From positions 1,674,001-1,738,000 of the forward strand of contig JAWKRT010000001.1 in the NCBI GenBank assembly GCA_041389495.1: DNA of 64,000 nucleotides, read 5' to 3'. The position numbers and the translations under genes were made by a program. The stretch's first letter is position 1, and each line of letters starts with the position of its first letter. Shown in pieces: positions 25,027-33,804 of the stretch. The notes under the pieces were generated by a model. It was not told the origin of the DNA and did not search any database. It was given only the letters and a program-made list of their open reading frames with translations. The DNA comes from Myxococcota bacterium (lineage in GTDB: Bacteria > Myxococcota_A > UBA9160 > UBA4427).

Positions 25027-26121
25027 CTAGGCGATCACGAGCACCGAGTTGCGGCGGCCGGATGCGCTCGGCACGGACTCGGGGTTGCTCGGATCCTCGC
25101 GCCACTCGCCGTCGACGACGTAGCGGTACTGGTACGTCCCGGGCGGCAGCTGGAGGATCTTCGTCCACACGCGCGTCTGGCCGGTCGACTCGATCACCGA
25201 GCGGACGCCCTTGTCCGGGATCCAGCCGTTGAAGTCGCCCGCGATGCGCACGTCGCCCGCGCTCGGGTCGCGGAAGCGCACGACGACCTCGCGCATGTCG
25301 GCGGTGGTGCGCGACGCGGCGGTGGGCGCCGCGATCGCGGGCTGCTGGGCCTCGGGCGGCGTCGCCTCGACCTCGAGCGCGAGCGCCGCGTAGTCGACCG
25401 CGCCGTTCGAGCTCGGCGCGAAGCGGTTGATCGGCTTTCCGTGCTGCGCGGCCTCGCGCAGCTTCACGTTGATGCGGATCACGCTGTCGAAGCACAGGTC
25501 CTTGAACAGCTCGCGGATCTCGCCGAGCGTCTGGCGCGCGTACTTCGTGCGGCCGTCGTAGAGCGTCGGCAGGATGCGGACGGTGAGCTCGTGGCCGATG
25601 CGGTCCGCGAGCAGGCCGATCGTCTCGAGCAGCTTCTGCACGCCGTCGATCGCGAAGTAGCTCGTCTCGAGCGGGACGATCACCTCGCGCGCCGCGCGCA
25701 GCGCGTTGAACGTGAGCATGCCGACCGCCGGCGGGCAGTCGATCAGCACGTAGTCGTAGGGCGTCGGCAGGCGCTCGAGCGCGTTCGCCAGCCGCTCGGT
25801 CGGCGCGTCGCCCGTCTGCGCAGCGAGCTTCTGCTCGATCGCCGAGAGCACGATGCCCGAGGGCGCGAGGTCGAGCCGCTCGCCCGCGTTCACGACGATC
25901 TGCGCGAGCTGGTCGGCGCCGTCGGGATCGACGAGCACCTCGTACACGTTCTCGGAGAGCTCGTCCGGGTCGACCCCGAGCGCGATCGTCGTGTGGGCCT
26001 GCGGGTCGAGGTCGACGGCGAGCACGCGGGCGCCGTCGGCGGCGAGGCTCGCGGCAAGGTTGACGGTGGTCGTCGTCTTGCCGCAGCCGCCCTTCTGGTT
26101 CACGACTGCGATGACGCGCAT
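25027..26121 (-). CDS. ParA-family ATPase fused to a glycogen-binding (CBM48/AMPK-beta type) domain
   Basis: Protein of 364 residues. Residues 1-265 are a complete ParA/Soj ATPase: VVNQKGGCGKTTTTVNLA with signature and Walker lysines, DLDPQAHTT, YVLIDCPPAVGMLT and a Soj-like end (INVKLREAAQHGKPI). Residues 276-364 are an isoamylase-N/AMPK-beta carbohydrate-binding module: VRIAGDFNGWIPD, LPPGTYQYRYVVDGEWREDP and a terminal Asn in GRRNS. The two tryptophans and the Asn match carbohydrate-binding positions of AMPK-beta, with the usual Lys as Arg. ParA ATPases position DNA or large cargo on the nucleoid, so a polysaccharide cargo is a reasonable hypothesis. ATG 26121 is chosen because it sits right before the ATPase. 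No ParB or parS-like partner is seen. Confidence 0.9.
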   Translation of the reverse strand: MRVIAVVNQKGGCGKTTTTVNLAASLAADGARVLAVDLDPQAHTTIALGVDPDELSENVYEVLVDPDGADQLAQIVVNAGERLDLAPSGIVLSAIEQKLAAQTGDAPTERLANALERLPTPYDYVLIDCPPAVGMLTFNALRAAREVIVPLETSYFAIDGVQKLLETIGLLADRIGHELTVRILPTLYDGRTKYARQTLGEIRELFKDLCFDSVIRINVKLREAAQHGKPINRFAPSSNGAVDYAALALEVEATPPEAQQPAIAAPTAASRTTADMREVVVRFRDPSAGDVRIAGDFNGWIPDKGVRSVIESTGQTRVWTKILQLPPGTYQYRYVVDGEWREDPSNPESVPSASGRRNSVLVIA

Positions 26122-26319
26122 GGCATCCTCTCTTCCGGGGTGCGCGACGGGACGGCTTCCTCCCCGTCGCGTTCCCCCGACGCCGCCCCCCATGGCGACG
26201 TCGCTCGCGGCTGCGAGCCGACTCCCTGCAGTCCTCCCCGGAGCTCCGCGCGGACGCCGCCCGGACTCCGTGCGCCTCCCGCTGCCCGGCCCCGCAGCCG
26301 GCAGGCGCCGTGCGCGAGG

Positions 26320-26925
26320 TCAGCCGGCCGTCTGCTGCCGTCTCTCGGTCCGGACCGCGCGCGCGCGGCGCACGGGCTCGACGCGCGTCGCGGCGCCGTC
26401 CGCGCCCGGCGCGCGCGCGCACCGTCCGCCGTCGTCGAACGCCGCGAGCTCCTTCGCGAGCTGCGCGACTTCGAACACCCACTCCTGGCCCGACAGGGCC
26501 TCGTACGCGTGTGCGCCCTCGATCACGAGCAGCACGTCGCCCGTCGCGACGATCACGAGCTCTTCGAGCGGGCGCTCGATCGCGGGAAGGCGTTGCGCGA
26601 GCGCCTCGAGGCAGCGTCGGATGCGCTGCACGGAGACGCCCGCGTCGATCAGCCGCTTGGTCGCCTTCACTGCGATGAGATCGCTGAATCCGTAGCGGTG
26701 GTGTCCGCCCGGCGTGCGCGCCGACGGCACGACGAGGCCCGTCTTCGCCCAGTACTGGAGCTGGCGCCGCGTGACGCCGAGTGCGCCGACGACTTCCTGC
26801 GTCCGGTAGTGCCGCGACCGGCCGGGCGCGCTCCGTCGCGCTCGCCCGTCGGCCGGCTCGGGCGCGTCGCTCCCGGCGGACACGCCGGACCCGCTCGCGC
26901 CGCTCGCGCGCAGACCAATGCCCAT
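26320..26925 (-). CDS. MerR-family transcriptional regulator
   Basis: DNA-binding protein of 201 residues. After a Ser/Gly-rich stretch of 38 residues comes the winged helix HYRTQEVVGALGVTRRQLQYWAKTGLVVPSARTPGGHHRYGFSDLIAV, whose order (HTH, then the Gly-Gly-His wing) is that of MerR. The C-terminal part (LEELVIVATGDVLLVIEGAHAY) has no recognisable ligand domain and no cysteine cluster, so metal sensing is unlikely. It lies 198 bases upstream of parA in the same direction and could control the cluster. Confidence 0.88.
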   Translation of the reverse strand: MGIGLRASGASGSGVSAGSDAPEPADGRARRSAPGRSRHYRTQEVVGALGVTRRQLQYWAKTGLVVPSARTPGGHHRYGFSDLIAVKATKRLIDAGVSVQRIRRCLEALAQRLPAIERPLEELVIVATGDVLLVIEGAHAYEALSGQEWVFEVAQLAKELAAFDDGGRCARAPGADGAATRVEPVRRARAVRTERRQQTAG

Positions 26926-26970
26926 CGGAACCCCCCGCCGTCCGGCGACCGGCGCGCTCGGACGGTCGGC

Positions 26971-27000
26971 AGTTTACGAGAAAGCGAGCCGAAAACACAA
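26971..27000 (-). promoter_or_regulatory. Candidate promoter for the merR gene
   Basis: TTGTGT (27000-26995) and TAAACT (26976-26971) are 18 bases apart on the minus strand, inside an AT-rich patch that stands out in this GC-rich sequence. Transcription would start about 39 bases before the merR ATG. The patch also lies upstream of the divergent kinase gene. Confidence 0.4.
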
Positions 27001-27116
27001 AGAAAATGTTGCGTTCGAGGGACTGCGACGCGCAATCTCGGAGGCTCACCGGTGGACCGGTCGGGGTTCGTCCGGGTGCGATCGACGAGCGACGACCGAC
27101 CCGGGGGCCGCGCGCG

Positions 27117-28325
27117 ATGGCGCAGCGACGGAGCAAGGGGTCGGGCGGCGACGAGGCGGGCGGCGAGCGCATCTTCGTCGAGGACCGCAACGGCCGCCGC
27201 CCGTTCATGCGCGGGATCATGGTCCACGCGCTGATGGCGCGCGGCGTCGGCTTCGACAAGGCCTACGAGACGGCCGATCGCGTGCGCTCGAAGCTGCGCG
27301 GCCGCACCGTCGTCGCGCGCGACGAGCTGACGCGCATGGTGGGCGAGCTGCTCGGCGAGGGCGAGCTGCGCGACCACCAGCCGCCGCTCCCCGACCCCTT
27401 CGAGATCGACGTCGGCAGCGGGAAGAACGCACTGCCGTTCTCGAAGGGCGTGCTCGCGCAGTCGCTGCTCGCGGCATCGATCGACCCGACCGCGGCGTTC
27501 GAGACCGCGCGCGACATCGAGGCCGAGCTGCGGCGCCGCGGCGCGACGCGCGTCTCGCGCGGCGGCCTGCGCAAGCTCGCGCACCAGGCGCTGCTCGATC
27601 GCTTCGGCGATCGCACGGCCGATCGCTACATGGTCTGGCGCCAGCACCAGGAGCCGCGCAAGCCCGTCATCATCCTGCTCGGCGGCACGACCGGCGTGGG
27701 CAAGACGTCGATCGCGCTCGAGGTCGCGCTGCGGCTCGGCATCCGGCGCGTGCTGTCGACGGACTCGATCCGCCAGGTGATGCGCATCGTGCTCCCGCGC
27801 GAGCTCGCGCCCGCGCTGCACGCCTCCTCCTTCGACGCGCACCGCGCGCTCAAGCTCGAGGGCGCGCCCGGGACGCGCGTCGTCGACGGCTTCCTGCAGC
27901 AGGCGACGGCCGTGACGGTCGGCGTGCGCGCCATCCTCGACCGCGCCGTCGAGGAGAACACGAGCGTCGTGATCGACGGCGTGTCGCTCGTGCCGGGCCT
28001 GCTCGACATGTCCACCTATCGCGAGGCGGCGTTCGTGATCCCGCTCGTCGTCGCGCGGCTCGACGAGGCGTCGTTCCGCGGCCACTTCCGGCAGCGCGGG
28101 GTCGACGCGACGCGGCGCGGGACGCGGCGCTACCTCGAGAACCTCGACGCCATCCTGCAGATCCAGGAGCACATGCTCGAGGCGGCCGACGCGAACGACG
28201 TGCCGATCGTCGACAACCTCTCGGTCGAGAGCTCGGTCCTGCTCGTCATGCGACACGTCGTCGAGACGCTGCGCGAACGGGAGTCCACGGAGACGCCGGA
28301 GCTGCCCTACGCTAAGCGCTCGTAG
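27117..28325 (+). CDS. 2-phosphoglycerate kinase-like protein with two ATP-cone-like domains
   Basis: Protein of 402 residues. Residues 18-80 and about 100-172 are two repeats resembling ATP-cone domains (FMRGIMVHALMARGVGFDKAYETADRV and FSKGVLAQSLLAASIDPTAAFETARDI). A P-loop kinase domain follows: ILLGGTTGVGKTSIALE (189-197), then RRVLSTDSIRQVMR, TSVVIDGVSLVPG and IVDNLSVESS. This architecture is that of the 2-phosphoglycerate kinases known from methanogens, which make 2,3-bisphosphoglycerate for the cyclic compound. The true substrate here is unknown; a regulatory kinase is possible. It diverges from merR and precedes the AAA/VWA pair by 42 bases. Confidence 0.8.
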   Translation: MAQRRSKGSGGDEAGGERIFVEDRNGRRPFMRGIMVHALMARGVGFDKAYETADRVRSKLRGRTVVARDELTRMVGELLGEGELRDHQPPLPDPFEIDVGSGKNALPFSKGVLAQSLLAASIDPTAAFETARDIEAELRRRGATRVSRGGLRKLAHQALLDRFGDRTADRYMVWRQHQEPRKPVIILLGGTTGVGKTSIALEVALRLGIRRVLSTDSIRQVMRIVLPRELAPALHASSFDAHRALKLEGAPGTRVVDGFLQQATAVTVGVRAILDRAVEENTSVVIDGVSLVPGLLDMSTYREAAFVIPLVVARLDEASFRGHFRQRGVDATRRGTRRYLENLDAILQIQEHMLEAADANDVPIVDNLSVESSVLLVMRHVVETLRERESTETPELPYAKRS

Positions 28326-28367
28326 TCGCGGAGACCGCCCCCCAACCCGAACCGCGAGGCCCGCGTC

Positions 28368-29783
28368 ATGTCCACCGCTCCCCCCAGCGCGCGCACGCTC
28401 GGCGAGCTGCGCGCGCACGGCCACGCGCCGCGCACGCTCCGCCAGGAGATCCACGCGAACCTCGTCGCGCGCCTGCGCGAGGGCGCGCCGCTCTTCCCCG
28501 GCGTGAAGGGCTACGAGGACACCGTCGTGCCGGCGGTCGAGAACGCGCTGCTGTGCGGGCACGACGTGATCTTCCTCGGCGAGCGCGGGCAGGCGAAGAC
28601 GCGCATGATCCGCGCCTTCGCGTCGCTGCTCGACGAGTGGCTGCCCGTCGTCGCCGGCAGCGAGATCCACGACGACCCGTTCGCCCCGATCTCCGCGTTC
28701 GCGCGCGAGCGCGTCGCCGAGCGCGGCGACGACACCGAGATCGCGTGGATCGGGCGCGACGCCCGCTACACCGAGAAGCTCGCGACGCCCGACGTCTCGA
28801 TCGCCGACCTGATCGGCGACGTCGACCCGATCAAGGTCGCCGAGGGGCGCCACCTGTCCGACGAGCTCACGATCCACTTCGGCCTGCTGCCGCGCAGCCA
28901 CCGCGGGATCTTCTGCATCAACGAGCTGCCCGACCTGACGGAGAAGGTGCAGGTCGGGCTCTTCAACGTGATGGAGGAGCGCGACGTCCAGGTGAAGGGC
29001 TACCGCGTGCGCCTGCCGCTCGACGTGCTCGTGGTCGCGAGCGCGAACCCCGAGGACTACACGAGCCGCGGTCGCATCATCACGCCCCTCAAGGATCGCT
29101 ATGCGGCGCAGATCCGCACGCACTACCCGCGCACGCGCGACGTCGAGCTCGAGGTCGTCAGGCAGGAGGCCGAGCTGCCCGCGGCCGAGGGCGTCGCGCT
29201 CGCGATCCCGTCCTTCCTCGAGGACGTCGTCGCGCAGCTCACGTTCGAGGCGCGGCTGTCGCCGGACGTGTCGCAGACGTCGGGCGTCTCGGTGCGCATG
29301 ACGATCGCGAACTACGAGACGCTCGCGGCCGCCGCGCTGCGCCGCGCGCTGCGGCTCGGCGAGGACCGCGCGGTCGCGCGCGTCTCGGACCTCGCCGCGC
29401 TGCTCGCGTCGTCGACGGGCAAGCTCGAGCTCGAGTACGCGGGCGCGGAGCAGACGGAGACGGAGGTCGTCGAGGGGCTCCTGCGGCGCGCGACGCGCGT
29501 CGTCTTCGACGAGCGCATGGGCCAGGTGGAGGGGCTCGCGGCCGTCGTCGATGCGTTCCAGGAGGGCTGGCAGGTCGAGGTCGGCGCGGCGATGCCGTCG
29601 GCCGACTACCTCGAGGGCATCGACCAGATCCCGGGCCTGCGCGACGCCGCGGCGGCGCTCGCCGGCTCGACCGGCGACGCGGCCATGGCGTCGGCGATCG
29701 AGTTCGTGCTCGAGGGGCTGCACCTGCGCAACCAGCTGAACAAGGCCGAGGGCGCGAGCGCCGTCCGCTACCAGCGCCGATGA
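28368..29783 (+). CDS. MoxR/ChlI-like AAA+ ATPase
   Basis: AAA+ ATPase of 471 residues. The Walker A region is FLGERGQAKTRMI, where GQAKT replaces the commoner GxGKT. Walker B is GIFCINELPDL, with Asn before the catalytic Glu. NVMEERDVQVKGYRVRLPLDVLVVASANPEDY covers sensor 1 and is typical of MoxR/ChlI relatives, similar to mycobacterial Rv0958. These ATPases work with a VWA-domain partner, and such a gene follows directly with an ATGA overlap, so a chaperone or insertase-like pair is inferred. The target is not known. Confidence 0.85.
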   Translation: MSTAPPSARTLGELRAHGHAPRTLRQEIHANLVARLREGAPLFPGVKGYEDTVVPAVENALLCGHDVIFLGERGQAKTRMIRAFASLLDEWLPVVAGSEIHDDPFAPISAFARERVAERGDDTEIAWIGRDARYTEKLATPDVSIADLIGDVDPIKVAEGRHLSDELTIHFGLLPRSHRGIFCINELPDLTEKVQVGLFNVMEERDVQVKGYRVRLPLDVLVVASANPEDYTSRGRIITPLKDRYAAQIRTHYPRTRDVELEVVRQEAELPAAEGVALAIPSFLEDVVAQLTFEARLSPDVSQTSGVSVRMTIANYETLAAAALRRALRLGEDRAVARVSDLAALLASSTGKLELEYAGAEQTETEVVEGLLRRATRVVFDERMGQVEGLAAVVDAFQEGWQVEVGAAMPSADYLEGIDQIPGLRDAAAALAGSTGDAAMASAIEFVLEGLHLRNQLNKAEGASAVRYQRR

Positions 29784-31408
29784 GGACGTGGCGGTACAGC
29801 CGCTGGGACGGCACGCAGGAGTCGTTCGCACTCGACGCGAAGCGCGCGCTCGACGCGATGACCGACCTCATGATGGAAGGGCTCGACGCGCAGGAGGCGC
29901 TCGCGTGGATGCGCGAGCACGGCTTCGAGCTCGGCGGCGCGAACTTCCGCGTGATGGGCCTGCAGGAGCTGCGGCGCGAGCTTCGCCAGCAGCTCGAGTC
30001 GCTCTTCGATCGCTGGCGGCTCGACGAGGCGACGCGCTCGCTCGAGGAGCGGCTCGACGACGTGCTCGAGCGCGAGGAGCGCGCGCAGCGCGAGCGCCAC
30101 GGCTACGAGTCGAGCGCGATGAACGAATTCCTCGAGCGCCGCCACGGCGAGAGCGAGCGCCTCTCCGAGCGCATCGAGCGGATGCGCGACCACGACTTCG
30201 CGGACGACGAGGCGGGCGCCGACTTCCGCGAGCTGCTCGACGAGCTCGACCGGCTGCGCGCGCTCGAGGAGTTCGCGCAGCAGCAGGGGCCGCGGTTCCG
30301 CGGCGACCGCGCGGCCGACTACGACGAGGCGCAGGAGATCCGCCAGCAGGTCGAGCGCCTGCAGCAGATGCTCGAGCAGCTCGCGAACGGCGACCTCGCG
30401 TCCGTCTCGCCCGAGGAGCTCGCCGAGATGCTCGGCGACCCGGCCGCGCAGTCGTTCGTGCTGCTGCGCGACCTCGAGGGCTCGATGCGCGACGCCGGCT
30501 ATCTCCGCGGCGAGGATCCGCGGCTCACGCCGCGCGCCATCCGCCGCATCGGCGCGCAGGCGCTCGCCGACGTCTACGGCGCGCTCCGCAAGGGGCGCCC
30601 CGGCACGCACGAGACCGTCGCGCGCGGCGTCGCGCTGCCGCGGCCCGACGAGACGCGCCCGTGGGCCTTCGGCGACCCGTTCGACCTCGACATCGTCGGG
30701 ACCGTGATGAACGGCGTGAAGCGCCGCGCCGCGCAGGGCGCGGCGCCCGGTGCGCGCGTCGCGCTCTCGCCCGACGACTTCCAGATCCACGAGATGGACT
30801 GGACGACGCAGTCGACCACCGTGCTGCTGCTCGACCTCTCCTGGTCGATGTCGTGGGCCGGCCGCTTCCCGGCCGCGAAGCGCGTGGCGCTCGCGATGGA
30901 CCAGCTCGTGCGCACGCGCTACCCGCGCGACCACTTCTTCGTGGTCGGCTTCTCGACGCAGGCGCGCGAGATCGCGATCCGCGACCTGCCCGAGGTGAGC
31001 TGGGACATGGGCGACCCGTTCACCAACCTGCAGCACGGGCTCGAGATCGCCGAGCGCTTGATCGGCCAGCACCCGAGCCCGTCGCCGCAGATCATCGTCG
31101 TCACCGACGGGCAGCCGACGGCGTATCGCGAGTCGGCGACGGGCGAGCTGCGCGTCGAGTGGCCGATGGGCATGGGCGGCGTGTCGCCGCACGCGGTCGC
31201 GGAGACGCTCAAGACGGTGAAGCGCGTGACGCGGCGCGGCTCCACGATCAACACGTTCATGCTCGACGACGCGCCCGAGCTCGTCGGCTTCGTCGAGCGC
31301 ATGACGCAGATCAACCGCGGCCGCGCCTTCTTCTCGAGCCCGCAGCAGCTCGGCTCGTTCCTGATGGTCGACTACATCGCGCGGCGCAAGCTGCGACGGG
31401 GCGCCTGA
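29780..31408 (+). CDS. VWA-domain protein, partner of the AAA+ ATPase
   Basis: Protein of 542 residues. The N-terminal half is charged and strongly helical (for example RLEQMLEQL-like heptads around 180-215, read as VERLQQMLEQLANGD). The C-terminal VWA domain has the MIDAS motif DLSWSMS and later VVTDGQPTAYRES. It resembles the VWA partner encoded beside MoxR/ChlI-like ATPases (Rv0959 type). It starts at ATG 29780, overlapping the ATPase stop, which supports a stoichiometric complex. It is probably cytoplasmic, as no signal peptide or membrane segment is seen. Confidence 0.85.
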   Translation: MRTWRYSRWDGTQESFALDAKRALDAMTDLMMEGLDAQEALAWMREHGFELGGANFRVMGLQELRRELRQQLESLFDRWRLDEATRSLEERLDDVLEREERAQRERHGYESSAMNEFLERRHGESERLSERIERMRDHDFADDEAGADFRELLDELDRLRALEEFAQQQGPRFRGDRAADYDEAQEIRQQVERLQQMLEQLANGDLASVSPEELAEMLGDPAAQSFVLLRDLEGSMRDAGYLRGEDPRLTPRAIRRIGAQALADVYGALRKGRPGTHETVARGVALPRPDETRPWAFGDPFDLDIVGTVMNGVKRRAAQGAAPGARVALSPDDFQIHEMDWTTQSTTVLLLDLSWSMSWAGRFPAAKRVALAMDQLVRTRYPRDHFFVVGFSTQAREIAIRDLPEVSWDMGDPFTNLQHGLEIAERLIGQHPSPSPQIIVVTDGQPTAYRESATGELRVEWPMGMGGVSPHAVAETLKTVKRVTRRGSTINTFMLDDAPELVGFVERMTQINRGRAFFSSPQQLGSFLMVDYIARRKLRRGA

Positions 31409-31409
31409 C

Positions 31410-33134
31410 GTGGCCGGCGCGCGCGACGTCCGCGCCTTCGTGCGGCGGCTCGGCGGCAACGCCGCGACCGGCGTGCGGCGGCTCGCCGAGCGCGCCGTCG
31501 TCGGCCGGCGCACGGATCGCGACACGCTGTGGCTGCTCGTGCGGCTGCGCGGCGACGCGACGGAGCTGCGCCCGTCGCGCTTCTCGTGGTCGAGCGAGCC
31601 GCGCCTGCCGGCGCTCGTCGACCTGCTCCGCGCGCTCGAAGCGGCGCGCGACGACGCGCGCGTGCGCGGCCTCGTGCTGCGCTTCGAGGGCGGCCCGGCG
31701 ACGCTCGTGCAGGCCGCCGCACTGCGGCGCGCGGTCGTCGCGCTGCGCGAGGCGGGCAAGGCCGTGTGGGCGTGGAGCGAGGCGTACGACGCGCTCGAGC
31801 TGTGGGTCGCCTCGGCGTGCGAGCGCGTCGACGTCGCGCCGACGGGCTCCGTGCACCTGCTCGGCTTCCGCACGGCGCAGGTCTTCGCGCGCCCGCTCCT
31901 CGAACGGGTCGGCGTGCGCGCCGACGTCGTGCGCATCGGCACGCACAAGGCCGCCGCCGAGCCGCTCACGCGCGCCGCGATGTCGCCCGAGCAGCGCGAG
32001 CAGCTCGAGGCCTGGCAGCGCGACGCCTTCGACCGGCTCGTCGACGACGTCGCGCGCGGTCGCTCGCTCGCGCCCGACGCCGTGCGCGCCGCGATCGACG
32101 AAGGGCCGTTCGCGGCGCGCGACGCCGCGGAGCGCGGGCTCGTCGACGACGTCCGCTACCCGGACGAGGTCGAAGCCGCGCTCGCCGCCGCGACGCCGAA
32201 CGCGCGGCGCGGCGCGGCCGCGCGCGCGGAGGGCGAGGACGCGCCGCTCGCGCCGCTCGTCGACGTCGCCGCCTACGCCGCGCTCTGCGGCGGCGACGGC
32301 GGCTGGCACCCGCTCTTGCGCGGCCTCCCGCGCGTCGCCTACGTCGTCGCGAGCGGCACCGTCTGGCGCGGGCGCGGGGCGGGCGGCGTCGCGAGCCAGC
32401 GGTACGGCGAGCTCCTCGCGCAGCTGCGCCGCGCGGACGAGGTGCGCGCCGTCGTGCTGCGCATCGAGAGCGGCGGCGGCGACGCCGTCGCGTCCGATCT
32501 CCTGTGTCGCGCGGTCGAGCGGCTCGCCGCGCGCAAGCCGGTCGTCGCGTCGTTCGCGGGCGTCGCGGCCTCGGGCGGCTACTACCTCGCGGCCTCCGCG
32601 AGCGCGATCGTCGCCGAGGCGCAGACGCTCACGGGCTCGATCGGCGTCGTCGGAGGCAAGCTCGATCTCTCGGGGCTCTACGAGCGGCTCGGCGTGCGTG
32701 TCGACGCGGTCGAGAGCGGCGCGCGCGCGGGCCTCCTGTCGCCGACGCGCGGCTTCACGCCCGCCGAGCGCGGCGCGCTCCAGCGCGAGATGCGCGTGCT
32801 CTACGACGCCTTCCTCGAGCGCGTCGCGCGCGGGCGCTCGCTCGAGCGCGCGGCGGTCGAGCGCGTCGCGCAGGGGCGCGTGATGAGCGGCGCGCACGCG
32901 CGCGAGCACGGTCTCGTCGATGCGATCGGCGGGCCGCTCGAGGCGCTCGCCATGGCGTGCGAGCGCGCCGGGCTCGCGCGCGGAGAGCGCTATGCGCTCG
33001 ACGTGCTGCCCCGCGGCCCGGGCTTCGGCGCGTGGCCGTGGCTGCGGGGCTTCGGCGGATCGCGCGCGGAGCCGGGCCTCCTGTCCGAGCTCGGACGGAG
33101 CTTCGGCTTCGGGGAGCGGGCCCGGCTCGACTGA
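31410..33134 (+). CDS. sppA: SppA-like signal peptide peptidase (67K type)
   Basis: Serine-lysine protease of 574 residues with two tandem ClpP/crotonase-like halves. The general-base Lys lies in RIGTHKAAAEPL (Lys180) and the nucleophile in FAGVAASGGYYLA (Ser388), as in the double-length SppA proteins that digest cleaved signal peptides. LTGSIGVVGGKLDL is a further family motif. The usual N-terminal membrane anchor is not visible, since the GTG start at 31410 leads into a basic segment, so the localisation is uncertain. It follows the VWA gene by one base. Confidence 0.9.
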   Translation: MAGARDVRAFVRRLGGNAATGVRRLAERAVVGRRTDRDTLWLLVRLRGDATELRPSRFSWSSEPRLPALVDLLRALEAARDDARVRGLVLRFEGGPATLVQAAALRRAVVALREAGKAVWAWSEAYDALELWVASACERVDVAPTGSVHLLGFRTAQVFARPLLERVGVRADVVRIGTHKAAAEPLTRAAMSPEQREQLEAWQRDAFDRLVDDVARGRSLAPDAVRAAIDEGPFAARDAAERGLVDDVRYPDEVEAALAAATPNARRGAAARAEGEDAPLAPLVDVAAYAALCGGDGGWHPLLRGLPRVAYVVASGTVWRGRGAGGVASQRYGELLAQLRRADEVRAVVLRIESGGGDAVASDLLCRAVERLAARKPVVASFAGVAASGGYYLAASASAIVAEAQTLTGSIGVVGGKLDLSGLYERLGVRVDAVESGARAGLLSPTRGFTPAERGALQREMRVLYDAFLERVARGRSLERAAVERVAQGRVMSGAHAREHGLVDAIGGPLEALAMACERAGLARGERYALDVLPRGPGFGAWPWLRGFGGSRAEPGLLSELGRSFGFGERARLD

Positions 33135-33775
33135 TGGCGCGCAAGCTCAAGTACGACATGCCGGGGCCGGACTGGCGCCGGAGCATCGACGAGGTGCGCG
33201 AGCGCGGATGGGAGGGCGTGTTCGCGCCCGAGCTCGCGCCGCCGCTGCGGCTCGTCGTGGAGATCGGCTTCGGCCGCGGCGAGTTCCTGGTCGCGCAGGC
33301 GGCCGCGCGCCCGGACGTCGCGTTCGTGGGCGTCGAGCTGTCGTTCAAGCGCGTGCTGAAGCTCGCGCGGCGCATGGCGCGCGGCGAGCTGCGCAACGCG
33401 CGCCTCGTGCTCGGCCGCGGCGAGACCGTCGTCGACGAGCTGCTCGCGCCGGCGAGCGTCGACGAGTTCTGGATCAACTTCCCCGATCCGTGGCCCAAGA
33501 AGCGACACGCGAAGAACCGGCTCGTGCAGCCGCCGCTCGTCCACGCGCTCGCGACGCGCCTCGTGCCCGGTGGGGTGCTGCACGCGGCGACCGACGACCC
33601 GGCCTACGCCGAGCAGATGGACGAGGTGTTCGCGGGCGAGCCGCTGCTCGAGAACGCGAACGCGCCGCTGCGCTGGCGGCCCGAGGTGCCCGGGCGCATG
33701 CACACGGCCTACGAGGAGCAATGGCGCGCCGAGGGTCGACCGTTACATTTCTTCGCCTACCGGCGTCGCGCCTAG
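33134..33775 (+). CDS. trmB: TrmB, tRNA (guanine-N7)-methyltransferase
   Basis: Methyltransferase of 213 residues that makes m7G46 in tRNA. The SAM motif VVEIGFGRGEFLV and the family signature FWINFPDPWPKKRHAKNRLV are clear. The ATG overlaps the sppA stop (TGATG-type junction at 33132-33136). Confidence 0.95.
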   Translation: MARKLKYDMPGPDWRRSIDEVRERGWEGVFAPELAPPLRLVVEIGFGRGEFLVAQAAARPDVAFVGVELSFKRVLKLARRMARGELRNARLVLGRGETVVDELLAPASVDEFWINFPDPWPKKRHAKNRLVQPPLVHALATRLVPGGVLHAATDDPAYAEQMDEVFAGEPLLENANAPLRWRPEVPGRMHTAYEEQWRAEGRPLHFFAYRRRA

Positions 33776-33804
33776 CCTGCGCGGCGCGCGACGGCGGTTC
33801 CCCG

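Noticed and set aside
26122..26193. N-terminal extension of the ParA-CBM48 protein to 26193
   Set aside because: The ATPase begins right at ATG 26121; the extra residues are Gly/Arg-rich and unlike ParA.
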